64,000 nucleotides of DNA from the NCBI GenBank assembly GCA_009783025.1, contig WRHY01000005.1, forward strand, positions 1-64,000. The letters are read 5' to 3'. Positions 18,872 through 27,318 of this stretch are shown in pieces. The notes under the pieces were generated by a model. The model ran no database searches. It worked only from the letters and a program-made list of their open reading frames with translations, and was not told where the DNA came from. The position numbers were made by a program, and so were the translations under genes. This stretch comes from Desulfovibrionaceae bacterium. GTDB taxonomy: Bacteria; Desulfobacterota; Desulfovibrionia; Desulfovibrionales; Desulfovibrionaceae. The stretch's first letter is position 1; each line of letters starts with the position of its first letter.

Positions 18872-19359
18872 GTAAAACACCGTTTGCTCTGGCCCCGCTC
18901 AAAGCCGAGCATGATCGCTCTTTCTTTCTAAGCGGTTCGGAACAACTGGATCAGTATCTGCGGGAACAGGTTACGCAGGACACCCGCCGCAGGATTGCCG
19001 CCTGTTTTGTCGCCCTGGAAGAAAGAAAGCGCATTATCGGATACTATACACTTGCTTCTGCCAGTGTGCCGCTGACCGCTCTTCCATCCGAGAGCCGCAA
19101 AAAGCTGCCGCGCTACCCGGCAGTGCCAACGGTGCGCATGGGGAGACTTGCGGTTGATCGGACTTTTCAGGGAATAGGGCTGGGGGGTGCGCTGCTGGCG
19201 GATGCCATTGATCGTACAATGCGGTCGGAAATCGCCGCCTATGCCTTGATTGTGGACGCCAAAAGCAATGACGCCACCTCTTTTTACCGCCATCACGGCT
19301 TTATACCCTTCCCAGACACCCCGCTGATGCTTTTTCTTCCTTTTGCTTCTCTTAAATAG
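18868..19359 (+). CDS. tacT: TacT-type GNAT acetyltransferase toxin
   Basis: 163 residues, a complete GNAT fold: FLSGSEQLDQYLREQ at the start, VRMGRLAVDRTFQGIGLGGALLADA (acetyl-CoA pyrophosphate loop Q/R-x-x-G-x-G/A) and SFYRHHGFIPFPDTPLMLFLP at the end. TacT toxins acetylate the amino group of charged tRNAs and stop translation. It is translationally coupled to tacA by a four-base overlap. All motifs look intact. It is convergent with the fluoride channel gene, 25 bases away. Confidence 0.9.
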   Translation: MSKTPFALAPLKAEHDRSFFLSGSEQLDQYLREQVTQDTRRRIAACFVALEERKRIIGYYTLASASVPLTALPSESRKKLPRYPAVPTVRMGRLAVDRTFQGIGLGGALLADAIDRTMRSEIAAYALIVDAKSNDATSFYRHHGFIPFPDTPLMLFLPFASLK

Positions 19360-19384
19360 CCTGCGGGCGGGTTGCCCCCAGGAC

Positions 19385-19771
19385 CTAGGAAAACATCTGC
19401 CGGGCCAGGGTCACCGTGCCCATGCCGAGCATGGTCAGGAGCAGCGAGCCGCAGACATTGGCGGCAACGGTTCCGGCGGCCCAGGCCATGCGGCCCTGTT
19501 GCAGCAGCAGAACGACTTCCAGGGAAAAGGCTGAGAAGGTGGTCAAGGTGCCCAGAAAGCCGGTCAGCACCAGGAGTCGCCATTCGGGTTGCAGGGAAGG
19601 GAAAAGGGAGAACAGGCTGAAGGCCACGCCCGCCAGGTAGCCGCCCAACAGGTTGGCCGTCAGGGTTCCCAGGGGGAGAAAGGGGAACAGGGTATTGAGC
19701 GAGGACAGGCCCCAACGCAACCAGGTCCCGGCTGAGGCTCCGGCGGTAACGGCGAGAACGGATGCGAGCAT
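19385..19771 (-). CDS. crcB: Fluoride channel FluC/CrcB
   Basis: 128 residues with four hydrophobic helices and the family motifs: GTLTANLLGGYLAG in the second helix and TGFLGTLTTFSAFSLE in the third, which line the fluoride pathway and sodium site. It exports fluoride as a dimer. The start is 11 bases downstream of the multihaem cytochrome stop, so it sits at the end of that transcript. No fluoride riboswitch is seen in the short intergenic space, nor would one be expected in this position. Confidence 0.93.
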   Translation of the reverse strand: MLASVLAVTAGASAGTWLRWGLSSLNTLFPFLPLGTLTANLLGGYLAGVAFSLFSLFPSLQPEWRLLVLTGFLGTLTTFSAFSLEVVLLLQQGRMAWAAGTVAANVCGSLLLTMLGMGTVTLARQMFS

Positions 19772-19782
19772 GGGCGGGCTCC

Positions 19783-21252
19783 TTATTCAACCCGGTCGTG
19801 GTGGACAAAATAGTCCATATTCGTGGTATGGCACACGGAGCAGTTGTTGTCCTTGCCCAGCGGCATGGCCGCTTGCTGGTACTGGAGGGGCTGCGCGTTG
19901 TCGTTGTTTCCGGCCGGGCCGTCAGCCGGGTACACGGCATGCGGCGAGCCGTGGCAGGACGGGCAGCGCAGCATGCCGGTATTGTCCACGGCGTAGGTGA
20001 AGCGTTCGTTTTTGTTGGCCGTCCACTTGTTGAACGCCGAAGCCGAGTCCGGGTCGGGTTTTTTCTTGAAGTCATGGCAGCCGGAACATTGGGGCAGGTT
20101 GAACCAGGGGCGGCGCGGCTGAATATCAACCGCCTTGAGGCCGCTGGCGGTCTCCAGCAGAGCCATGCGGGAGGCGGCCGCCCTGTTGCCTCGTTCAGCC
20201 TCGAAGCGCAGCAGGGAAAGGGCGTGCCCGGTCATGGAGCCGTGGCAGCGGGTGCAGTCAAGGTTCCACATGGCATGCAAATCCCGGTAGAAACGGGTCG
20301 CGCCGTTCTCGGCTGACGGGTGGCACAGGCCGCAAGCCTCGGCCCCGTCCAGCTTCATGGCGGCATGAAATCCGTGCAGGGCCGCGGACAGGTTGGGCTG
20401 TTCGCCCGCGCCGCTGTGACAGGAACGGCAGTCCACGGCGGTATTGCCCGCTGCCTGTTCGGTCAGGCGGGTACGGTTGCGGCGGTCATGCACGCTGAGA
20501 ATGTGTTCCGCTGTCTGGCGGAAAAAGCCCGCCGTGTCCTGATATTTCCAGGGACCGGTATGGCAGTTCCGGCAGCCGATTTCCGTGGACACGGGAAGAA
20601 CCGTCCGGGTTTCCATGCGCACTGTTCCCTGAGCATCAAGGGCGGCCACGCGCGCTGTGGGATAGGCGTAAAAGAGGCCCGGACCGTCCGCCGCCTTGGC
20701 GCCAAAAAGCGCCGGTTGTCCCTGCGTCGCGTTGGCCCGGGCAAGATAGGGCAGCACCACGATGCTGTCGTTCACAAACCAGGGCACATCCCCGGAACCA
20801 CCGAGGGTTCCGCTGTTCTGGCCGGAAGCGGGAGCAAACGCGGGATCAGCAGCGTAATCCAGGCTGTAGCGCACCACAGCCGGAGCATTGTCTTTGCCCG
20901 GCAGCAGCGCTTCAGGCTGAGGGTCTCTTTTGATGACCTGAACGACCAGGGTGTTTCCGGGCGGCAGCAGAGTCAGAATCGGTTCGGCATCAGTAACGTG
21001 TTGCATGCCCTGGAGTGAAAAGGCCGTGACAATGTGGCTGTCCTTTTCCGGGTCAAAGGCTTTAAGCGCCGGAGGGACGGCCGGTTCTATTTTCGCTGTC
21101 GGCTTTTCCGCGCCGGGCAGGGCAAAGGGAGCGTCGTGCCGCGCTGAAAGCAGGGCGTGAGCCCAGAGGAACAGGGCCGCGCAAAGGGCCAGGGCAAGAA
21201 GCCAGGCGGTATAAAAATATTTGACGCGGCCGGAAAAGGGGGTGTCAGGCAT
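19783..21252 (-). CDS. Membrane-anchored heptahaem cytochrome c
   Basis: 489 residues. One uncleaved-looking membrane helix at about 13-33, then a periplasmic part. Seven CxxCH sites are present: CRNCH (about 229), CRSCH (273), CGLCH (305), CTRCH (330), CSGCH (387), CPSCH (429) and CSVCH (469). The first 200 residues are haem-free. It should take part in periplasmic electron transfer; the partner is not evident. It does not match cytochrome c nitrite reductase or the small c3 type. The fluC gene follows directly. Confidence 0.85.
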   Translation of the reverse strand: MPDTPFSGRVKYFYTAWLLALALCAALFLWAHALLSARHDAPFALPGAEKPTAKIEPAVPPALKAFDPEKDSHIVTAFSLQGMQHVTDAEPILTLLPPGNTLVVQVIKRDPQPEALLPGKDNAPAVVRYSLDYAADPAFAPASGQNSGTLGGSGDVPWFVNDSIVVLPYLARANATQGQPALFGAKAADGPGLFYAYPTARVAALDAQGTVRMETRTVLPVSTEIGCRNCHTGPWKYQDTAGFFRQTAEHILSVHDRRNRTRLTEQAAGNTAVDCRSCHSGAGEQPNLSAALHGFHAAMKLDGAEACGLCHPSAENGATRFYRDLHAMWNLDCTRCHGSMTGHALSLLRFEAERGNRAAASRMALLETASGLKAVDIQPRRPWFNLPQCSGCHDFKKKPDPDSASAFNKWTANKNERFTYAVDNTGMLRCPSCHGSPHAVYPADGPAGNNDNAQPLQYQQAAMPLGKDNNCSVCHTTNMDYFVHHDRVE

Positions 21253-21294
21253 GGCGGAACCCCTCCAAAAAATATGACATTATGAGTCTTGCCC

Positions 21295-22074
21295 TCAGGC
21301 AACCACCGGGCAAGCCCATCCCTGGTATGCGCCGCCGTGGGCCTGGACAAGCTCAACCAGGGGGTAGGTCACGGCGTCAATGTCTTCCGGCGTGTCGGGC
21401 CGGGAAAAACGTACGGAAACCCAGGCTTCGGGCAGGCCGACAGGAAGTTGGCCGAAAACAGGCTCCTCCCCGCTGTCCACGGGCGGCTCGGGCAGCAGGC
21501 TGAAGCCGCCTTCCCTGACTGCCTGGCTGAAGGCAGCGGCCGGTTCCGGGCTGCTGAACACGGCCCAGTGCTCAATCTCCCGGCTTTTTTGCCCGTCGTC
21601 GCCCTGTTCGGCAAGTTCACGCAGGGCGCGCCGGTTCTGGATGCCATTCATAGCATAGTCATCAGGAAAAAGAAAAGAACTATAGCCCTGCCATTCCGGG
21701 TCGTCCTGGCGGCCGGATTCCCAGGCATATTCGGAGAATGTGGCCATGACTTCTCCGGCTCGCGTTCCCCAGTCTTCGCCGCTGCGCAGGTAGAAAAAGA
21801 AGTCAAAATGGCCGCTCGAAGCCGATCGTCCCGCGTACACAGCCTGATCATCAGCCGTGATCGCGCTTTCCAGAGCGTCTTCCAACTCCCCGAGGCGCTC
21901 GTATTCCTCCTGTCCGGGCAGGCCGTGCTCGTCCGGAAAACAAACCTTCACACTGATGTAGCCCATATACGGAAAAGCGGCGTGCGGCGCTCCTTCCGCA
22001 AGGTCAAGATCAACCAGGATTGAGGCCGGGCTGCCGTCAACCTGGCAGAAGTAGGTGTCCCAATTGCCGCTCAT
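21295..22074 (-). CDS. DUF695 plus RraB-like domain protein
   Basis: 259 residues. The first half (WDTYFCQVDGSPASILVDLDL to about 130) has DUF695 features; the second half (EIEHWAVFSSPEPAAAFSQAVREGGF and VSVRFSRPDTPEDIDAVTYPLVELVQAHGG) resembles the RraB fold, which in E. coli inhibits RNase E. The function here is unproven. The ATG at 22074 is five bases after the rlmN stop, and its GGAG site overlaps the end of rlmN, so the two are probably coupled. A five-codon upstream extension exists but is less likely. Confidence 0.7.
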   Translation of the reverse strand: MSGNWDTYFCQVDGSPASILVDLDLAEGAPHAAFPYMGYISVKVCFPDEHGLPGQEEYERLGELEDALESAITADDQAVYAGRSASSGHFDFFFYLRSGEDWGTRAGEVMATFSEYAWESGRQDDPEWQGYSSFLFPDDYAMNGIQNRRALRELAEQGDDGQKSREIEHWAVFSSPEPAAAFSQAVREGGFSLLPEPPVDSGEEPVFGQLPVGLPEAWVSVRFSRPDTPEDIDAVTYPLVELVQAHGGAYQGWACPVVA

Positions 22075-22078
22075 GTTT

Positions 22079-23287
22079 TTACTCCGCAATTACAATGCCG
22101 GGGCGGTTTTCCGGGTAGTGCTTCAGTTTGTCGTCAGACGAGGAAGGCGCGGCTTTGGGCGATGGGGCTGGACTCTTTTGGTCCTGCCCCGGAGCACAAA
22201 GCAAGCCTGACGAAGTATCACGACAAACTGAAGCACTACCCATCTTCGCCGCTTTCAACTGGCCACAGGCCGCGTTTATGTCCAGTCCTTTGCTCTTTCG
22301 TATTGTGGCGGTGATGTTTTTGCCCCAGAGATATTTTTCAAAGGCCAGCACGGTTTCCGGCTCAGGGGCCTTGTAGGGAGCTCCCTCGGCCGGATTGTAT
22401 AGAATCAGATTCAGCTTGCCTTTGACGTGGGCCATCAGCCGGGCCAGTTCCTTGGCTTCGCTGAGCGAGTCGTTGACCCCGCCGAGCAGCAGGTATTCAA
22501 AGGTCAGGCGCTCGCGTGTCTTGAGCGGATAAGCGCGCAGGGCGCGCATCAGAGCGTCCAGGGGCCAGCGCGCGGCCTTTGGCATGAGCCTGGCCCGCAG
22601 GTCCTGGTTCGGCGCGTGCAGGGAAACGGCAAGATAGGCCAGCCCGCTTGCGCCGAGCTCCTCCAACCCTTTTTCCAGACCGCAGGTAGACACCGTGATG
22701 CGCCGGGGTGAAAAAGACAACCCCGGTTCGCTGTTCAGGGTGGCCAGGGCGCGCATGACCTCGGACAGGTTGAGCAGGGGTTCGCCCATGCCCATGAACA
22801 CCAGGTTGCGCAAGCGGGGATTGTCGGGGCTGTCTCCGAGATAGTCCTGGGCCACAAGGACCTGGCCCAGAATCTCGCTCATGCTCATGTTGCGCGTAAA
22901 ACCCATGCACCCGGTACTGCAAAAGGTGCAACCCATGACACAGCCCACCTGGCAGGACAGACACTGGGTCATGCGGCCCTTGCCTTCGCGCGATTCCGAA
23001 GGGATAAGCACGGTTTCCACACTTTCACCGTCAGCCAGACGCAACAGGAACTTGACCGTGCCGTCCTTGCTCGTTTGTGTGTCCGCAATTTCCGGCCAGG
23101 TGATGACCGCGCGTTCCTCAAGCGCGGAACGCAGTTGCAGGGAGAGGTCGCTCATGTCGGCAAAGGCGCGCGCCCGTTTGCCCCACAGCCATTTCCAAAG
23201 CTGTTTGGCCCGAAAAGGGGGCTGGCCCAGGTCGCCCTGCACAAAGGCCGTGAGCTCCTCAAAGGTCAGGTTCAGCAGGTCGATCAT
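22079..23287 (-). CDS. rlmN: 23S rRNA/tRNA adenine-C2 methyltransferase RlmN, tail encoded by a repeat
   Basis: 402 residues. The radical SAM motif is CVMGCTFCSTG (CxxxCxxC), preceded by QCLSCQVG; other marks are GMGEPLLN, STCGLEKG, AVSLHAPN and the catalytic region RKSKGLDINAACGQL, whose Cys is the second reactive Cys. It methylates A2503 of 23S rRNA and A37 of some tRNAs. Homologues end shortly after the AACGQL motif. Here residues about 350-391 are encoded by the palindromic element at 22113-22241, and about eleven codons follow before TAA. The tail is Ser/Pro/Lys-rich and unlikely to be needed for catalysis. The start overlaps the stop of the paaK-like gene. Confidence 0.93.
   Translation of the reverse strand: MIDLLNLTFEELTAFVQGDLGQPPFRAKQLWKWLWGKRARAFADMSDLSLQLRSALEERAVITWPEIADTQTSKDGTVKFLLRLADGESVETVLIPSESREGKGRMTQCLSCQVGCVMGCTFCSTGCMGFTRNMSMSEILGQVLVAQDYLGDSPDNPRLRNLVFMGMGEPLLNLSEVMRALATLNSEPGLSFSPRRITVSTCGLEKGLEELGASGLAYLAVSLHAPNQDLRARLMPKAARWPLDALMRALRAYPLKTRERLTFEYLLLGGVNDSLSEAKELARLMAHVKGKLNLILYNPAEGAPYKAPEPETVLAFEKYLWGKNITATIRKSKGLDINAACGQLKAAKMGSASVCRDTSSGLLCAPGQDQKSPAPSPKAAPSSSDDKLKHYPENRPGIVIAE
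22113..22241. repeat. Palindromic element family A, copy 3, inside rlmN
   Basis: Arms at 22113-22133 and 22221-22241 are a perfect 21-bp inverted repeat beginning gggtagtgcttcagtttg. The core is the reverse orientation of copies 2 and 4 (GACGAGGAAGGC, GGGCGATGGGGCTGGAC, GTCCTGCCCCGGAGCAC, GTATCAC). The element contains no stop in the rlmN frame, so it extends the protein and does not end it. Confidence 0.85.
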
Positions 23288-24585
23288 GGCACCGGGCTGC
23301 GCCTGTCTTCCACGCGCTTGGCCTTGCCTTCGGCGCGGGGAATGGAGTTTTGCTGCACCAGTTCGATTTTGGGCGTGAGCAGAATTTCATCCCGCAGCCG
23401 GGTGGCGATTCTGTTCTGCAAACCTTTGAGCGCGCGCATGTCTTCCACAAAGTATTCGCTGCGGATCTCAACCTGTACGCGCATGCGGTCCATGCTGTCC
23501 TCGCGGTCGAGTATGATAAGGTAGTTCTCGCCCACTTCGGGAAAGCTCATCAGGGCCTGTTCCACCTGCATGGGGTAGATGTTGCAGCCCTTGATGATGA
23601 ACATGTCGTCCACCCGTCCGGCAATGCGATCGATGCGCCGGTGCACGCGGCCGCAGGCGCATTCGCCGGGCAGGAAACGGGTCAGATCCCTGGTGCGGTA
23701 ACGCAGAATGGGCATGCCCCGCCGGGTCAGCGTGGTCATGACCAGTTCGCCGTACTCGCCGTCAGGAACGGGCTGGTCCGTGTCCGGGTTGATGATTTCC
23801 GCGATATAGGCGTCTTCCCAGACATGCAGGCCGTTTTGGGCCAGGCATTCAAAGGCCACGCCCGGACCGTTCATTTCCGAGAGGCCGTAAGAGTTGTAGG
23901 CTTTGAGGCCGAGCAGGTATTCGATGCGCTGGCGCATTTCCTCGGTGTGCGGCTCCGCTCCGATAAGGGCGATGCGCGGCGGCAGGGAGCGCGGGTCAAT
24001 TCCTTCGTCCATGAGCGCGTTGCCGAGGTAGAGGGCGTAGGAGGGAATGATGTGCAGGGCGGTGACGTTGAGATCCCGAATCAGCTTGAGTTGGCGGCGG
24101 GTGTTGCCGGTCCCGGCCGGAATGGTCAGGCAGCCGAGGCGTTCGGCCCCGTAATGGATGCCGAGCCCGCCGGTGAACAGGCCGTATCCCGCGATATTCT
24201 GGAATATGTCGGACTTGCGCATGCCGACCATGTGCATGCAGCGGGCCATGAGATCCGCCCAGGTGTCGAGGTCGTCCTGGGTATGGCAGACCACCACCGG
24301 AGAGCCGGTGGTGCCGCTGGAAGCGTGCAGCCGGACCAGTTCTTCCCTGGGCACGGCGATCAGGCCGTCCGGGTAGGCCGCGCGCAAATCGTCCTTGGTG
24401 GTGAAGGGGACGTTGCCGATATCGTCGCGGGTGGCAATATCCTTTGGATGAAAGCCCGCCTTGTTAAGCTTTTCCCGGTAGTACGGAGAACGCAGGGCCT
24501 GCTCAAGGCTGTTCCTGAGGCGGATGCCCTGCGTATGATCAATGGTCTCGCGGTCCCATGTTTCCGCAACAGCGTAATATTCCAT
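23284..24585 (-). CDS. Phenylacetate-CoA ligase-type adenylating enzyme
   Basis: 433 residues, the normal size of PaaK-like ligases. Motifs: LHASSGTTGSPVVVCHT (phosphate-binding loop), NSYGLSEMNGPG (A5-like), DLTRFLPGECACGRVHRRIDRIAGR and the C-terminal IKGCNIYPMQVEQALM. It should activate an aryl or alkyl acid as the acyl-CoA. In Desulfovibrio such genes are often found without a phenylacetate pathway and the substrate is unknown. The frame is open upstream to 24831, but ATG 24585 begins the family-like MEYYAVAETWDRE. The neighbouring upstream gene ends 13 bases before it. Confidence 0.88.
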   Translation of the reverse strand: MEYYAVAETWDRETIDHTQGIRLRNSLEQALRSPYYREKLNKAGFHPKDIATRDDIGNVPFTTKDDLRAAYPDGLIAVPREELVRLHASSGTTGSPVVVCHTQDDLDTWADLMARCMHMVGMRKSDIFQNIAGYGLFTGGLGIHYGAERLGCLTIPAGTGNTRRQLKLIRDLNVTALHIIPSYALYLGNALMDEGIDPRSLPPRIALIGAEPHTEEMRQRIEYLLGLKAYNSYGLSEMNGPGVAFECLAQNGLHVWEDAYIAEIINPDTDQPVPDGEYGELVMTTLTRRGMPILRYRTRDLTRFLPGECACGRVHRRIDRIAGRVDDMFIIKGCNIYPMQVEQALMSFPEVGENYLIILDREDSMDRMRVQVEIRSEYFVEDMRALKGLQNRIATRLRDEILLTPKIELVQQNSIPRAEGKAKRVEDRRSPVP

Positions 24586-24598
24586 GCTGTACCTTACT

Positions 24599-25066
24599 CT
24601 ATGTGTTATCCGGAATGCGGGCGTGGCCGCGCATGCACCAGGCGAGCGGACCCGCAGCGAATATGGGGGCAAAGCCTTCGGCCTCGGCCGGAAGTTCCTC
24701 GGGCCGCCAGACATATCCGCCCAGGGCGTGCGCCTTTTCCTGCGGCAGCCAGCCCAGCCGGAAATCTTCCAGAACACCCAGGAGCGGGGCCGGAGAAAAT
24801 CCCTCGGAGCCGCCCGGAAATTCCGGGCCAAAAGGCAGGCGCAGCAGGCTGAACAGGTGGTCCTTGAATACCAGCGCGCCCATCACGCCCCGCGCGTGCA
24901 GGGACAGCAAGGTGACGCCCTGGCGCAGGGAGCGTTCGGCCAGGTCCGGCCGGGCCATAAGCTCCGGGATAAAGGCGCAGGCGGCGTCAGAGCCCGGAAA
25001 CCCGGTCATACGCCGTATGGCTGCGGGATGCAAGGCGCTTAACGGGGAGTGCGGAGCGTCTTGCAC
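24599..25066 (-). CDS. Conserved-looking hypothetical protein
   Basis: 155 residues if the GTG at 25066 is used; this overlaps the end of the nrnA-like gene by 28 bases. The ATG at 25009 (MTGFPGSDAACAF) would avoid the overlap. The sequence is globular, with a hydrophobic core segment (LRQGVTLLSLHARGVMGALVFKD) and a C-terminal GGYVWRPEELP region. No motif or cofactor site is recognised. Its position between the nrnA-like and paaK-like genes, with short gaps on both sides, indicates an operon member. Confidence 0.6.
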   Translation of the reverse strand: MQDAPHSPLSALHPAAIRRMTGFPGSDAACAFIPELMARPDLAERSLRQGVTLLSLHARGVMGALVFKDHLFSLLRLPFGPEFPGGSEGFSPAPLLGVLEDFRLGWLPQEKAHALGGYVWRPEELPAEAEGFAPIFAAGPLAWCMRGHARIPDNT

Positions 25067-26067
25067 AAGGCTTCCAGCACGCGGTCGGCGGCTTCCTGGG
25101 GTGGGAGGTTCAAGTCGGCCCCGGCGGCCGCGGCGTGTCCGCCCCCGCCAAAGAGCGCGGCCACTTCGTGTACACTGATGTCGCCCATGGAGCGCAGGCT
25201 TATTTTGGTGTGGGACGGCCCGTCCTCGCGCACGAACAAGGCCACGCGCACGCCGCGCAGTTTGCGCAGCCAGGAGGCATAGCCTTCAAGCGCGTCCTTA
25301 TCCAGCCCCAATTCCTGCAAATAGCGCCTGGGCACGACAGAGCAGACAATGGCTCCTTGTTCATGCAGGGTGATTTCAGCCATGAGCCGCCCCCACAGGT
25401 GCATGCGGGCCAGGGACCAGTTGTTTTCGTAATTGGCCGTGAAGCGGCCCACGTCCAGCCCGAGATCCACGATGCGCGCGGCCATGGCCAGGCAGTCCGC
25501 GCTGGTATTGGTATAGGAAAAGTTGCCCGTGTCCGAGACAATGGCCAGGTACAGGGCTTCGCCCAGTTCGCCGGAAAGGGGAATGTTCAGGCTCTCGGCC
25601 AGCAGGCCGACCAGTTCGCCGGTGGCGGAACGCTCCGCTTCCACCCAGTTGATGTCCGCGAAATCCGGGTTGCTGATATGGTGATCAATATTGGCTGTCA
25701 CAATCCCGTTGCGCGGCAGGTGAATGCTCTCGCCTCGCATGAAGGCGGAAATGTCCTCTCCGGGGCGGTCCATGTCGCCGCAGTCGGCAAAAAGCACCAG
25801 ATCCGGCTTCCAGCCGTCAAGTTCGGCCAGACTGCGCAGCAAAGGCGCGGGCAAAGGGAGCCAGGACAGGTAATCCGGCACGCCGGAATGGAGAAAGATC
25901 CGGGCTTCATTGCCCAGGTCCTGAATAATGCGGGCCAGAGCCGCGCAGGAGCCGACAGCGTCGCCGTCAGGATTGATATGGGAGACAATCAGCGTGCGCC
26001 GGGCCGATACAACGGCGCTCTCAACAGCGGAAAGTTTATTGCTCATTTTTTGATTATTATAGGGCAT
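25039..26067 (-). CDS. nrnA: DHH-DHHA1 phosphoesterase, NrnA-like
   Basis: 342 residues. DHH motifs: SHINPDGDAVGS, FADCGD and NIDHHISNPDFAD; the DHHA1 end carries GGGGHAAAAGAD. This arrangement is that of bifunctional oligoribonuclease/pAp phosphatases, which degrade short RNAs and 3'-phosphoadenosine 5'-phosphate, using two metal ions. ATG at 26067; an in-frame second Met at codon 8 (MSNKLSAVESAVV) is equally plausible. It is the first gene of a minus-strand group running through paaK-like, rlmN and the DUF695 gene. Confidence 0.88.
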   Translation of the reverse strand: MPYNNQKMSNKLSAVESAVVSARRTLIVSHINPDGDAVGSCAALARIIQDLGNEARIFLHSGVPDYLSWLPLPAPLLRSLAELDGWKPDLVLFADCGDMDRPGEDISAFMRGESIHLPRNGIVTANIDHHISNPDFADINWVEAERSATGELVGLLAESLNIPLSGELGEALYLAIVSDTGNFSYTNTSADCLAMAARIVDLGLDVGRFTANYENNWSLARMHLWGRLMAEITLHEQGAIVCSVVPRRYLQELGLDKDALEGYASWLRKLRGVRVALFVREDGPSHTKISLRSMGDISVHEVAALFGGGGHAAAAGADLNLPPQEAADRVLEALCKTLRTPR

Positions 26068-26100
26068 CTATGGAAAAAGCAACTGCCTGTAGCGCCTACA

Positions 26101-26144
26101 CAGGGCAGTCGCATGGATGAACCGTCTTTCATGCGACTGCCCTG
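26101..26144. repeat. Perfect 15-bp hairpin in the divergent gap
   Basis: Arms 26101-26115 (cagggcagtcgcatg) and 26130-26144 with a 14-base loop, in the 179-base gap between the divergent nrnA-like gene and the AT-rich gene at 26247. A weaker actgcctgt/acagggcagt pairing overlaps its left arm. Possible operator or repeat remnant; no T run. Confidence 0.55.
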
Positions 26145-26246
26145 GCCTCTACACTACCCAAGATAGACGTTTCCCGGTGCTCATGTTATTTATGAAGGCT
26201 ATTACAACTCCTGACTATGGCTGAGGATCGCAGCGGTGCATGAAAA

Positions 26247-26681
26247 ATGACAAATCAGACCACAGAAATGGGTAAATTAGATAAAGTATTTTTGATAGGG
26301 AAAAAAATACTTTATCTACTATGCATCCTGCCTTATCTAGCATTGATGACTATATGGATTTTAGCTGCCCATAGTTGTTATTCTTCATCTGTAAATACGA
26401 AAAAATATCTTGCTGAACCACAGGTTGGCGATCTCTATACAACAAAAGTTGGCTATATTGATGGGAGCGGGTATGATGATCCACAGCTTTTTGGAGTTCT
26501 AAAGCTCGTTTCCATGGATGGCGATGTATTAGCCTTTTCCGTATCAAAAACAGCGTATTTAAAAAGTCACTCTTTGTATTTCTTGGTCAAAGAATATTCT
26601 GATGATGTTATTCATTTGCCAAAAAGTGATATCCGTCGGCTATACGATGAGAAGATCGTAGAAGAAATAAATAGAAAGTGA
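26247..26681 (+). CDS. AT-rich small membrane protein, unknown
   Basis: 144 residues, markedly poorer in GC than its neighbours. One strong hydrophobic segment (about residues 18-42), then a soluble part with VGDLYTTKVGYIDGSGYDDPQLFGVLKLVSMDGDVLAFSVSKTA in which short segments suggest a beta-rich fold. No family is recognised. It lies on the strand opposite the phage-like island and ends in a strong terminator facing it. The composition suggests transfer. A role as antagonist of the neighbouring proteins is only a positional guess. No strong ribosome site precedes the ATG. Confidence 0.55.
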   Translation: MTNQTTEMGKLDKVFLIGKKILYLLCILPYLALMTIWILAAHSCYSSSVNTKKYLAEPQVGDLYTTKVGYIDGSGYDDPQLFGVLKLVSMDGDVLAFSVSKTAYLKSHSLYFLVKEYSDDVIHLPKSDIRRLYDEKIVEEINRK

Positions 26682-26686
26682 GATTG

Positions 26687-26723
26687 CCCTCCCGGTTCGA
26701 GCTACAACACCGAACCGGGAGGG
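26687..26723. terminator. Bidirectional-looking terminator hairpin
   Basis: Perfect 13-bp stem, 26687-26699 (ccctcccggttcg) with 26711-26723, 11-base loop, five bases after the stop of the gene at 26247. It separates this gene from the convergent minus-strand gene ending at 26770. Confidence 0.75.
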
Positions 26724-26769
26724 AATTATCAATTGTCCTATTCTTTCTCGTTTTGTTTTTCAGCTTCTT

Positions 26770-27318
26770 TTACTTTTCCAGCTCCTTGCTTGCAGCGTTT
26801 GCTGTCCCACCAGTAGTGACCGCTGTTTTTACCCTTGAGGTGGCAGTGCCCACCCATGGTCGTGCTGTAATTATTTCCTGCATATGTTTGGGCAAAGCTT
26901 TTCCCACCCAATACAGCGGGTCTGCAACCTTCCCTACAGTTCCGACTTTCCTTCCCGCTTGGCTCAGAATATTCGCTGCGCCTCCCACTCCATTGGCTAT
27001 TGTTCCGGCGGGGAGAACCCTGGAGACCACAGTACTGCCCTTTACTGCGGTACGCAAAGCTCCTCCGCCTGCGGTGAAGAGCATGCTTATGTCTGCGGCG
27101 ACCCCTACCGGATCATCGGCAAGAGTTTTCTTAAAATCTTCATACGAGCCATAGCGTTTAGAAAAATATTCCGTCACCGCATCGGAATATGCCCGGTACT
27201 CGCTTTCAACCCCAAAAAGCGCACAGCCGTAGCCCGCAATAATCTTGCAAACACCTTCCGCGGTTTGTTTGGGGTTGGTATTCGAAGAAATAGATGTTTG
27301 GTCTACCGTCTTTGTCAT
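26770..27318 (-). CDS. Phage-virion-like small protein of the island
   Basis: 182 residues from ATG 27318, which has an AAGGA site inside the duplicated GNAT-tip segment. The first 14 residues (MTKTVDQTSISSNT) are overprinted on the tip reading frame. The remainder contains DPVGVAADISMLFTAGGGALRTAVKG and repeated Gly/Ala/Val-rich segments of the sort seen in phage ejection or tape-like virion proteins. It ends in a Lys/Glu tail. No enzyme motif is seen. Upstream extension of this frame to 27441 would read through the GNAT fragment in the wrong frame and is rejected. Confidence 0.5.
   Translation of the reverse strand: MTKTVDQTSISSNTNPKQTAEGVCKIIAGYGCALFGVESEYRAYSDAVTEYFSKRYGSYEDFKKTLADDPVGVAADISMLFTAGGGALRTAVKGSTVVSRVLPAGTIANGVGGAANILSQAGRKVGTVGKVADPLYWVGKALPKHMQEIITARPWVGTATSRVKTAVTTGGTANAASKELEK

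Noticed and set aside
19772..19782. Fluoride riboswitch ahead of crcB
   Set aside because: The gap to the cytochrome gene is only 11 bases, and nothing similar is seen before the cytochrome gene.
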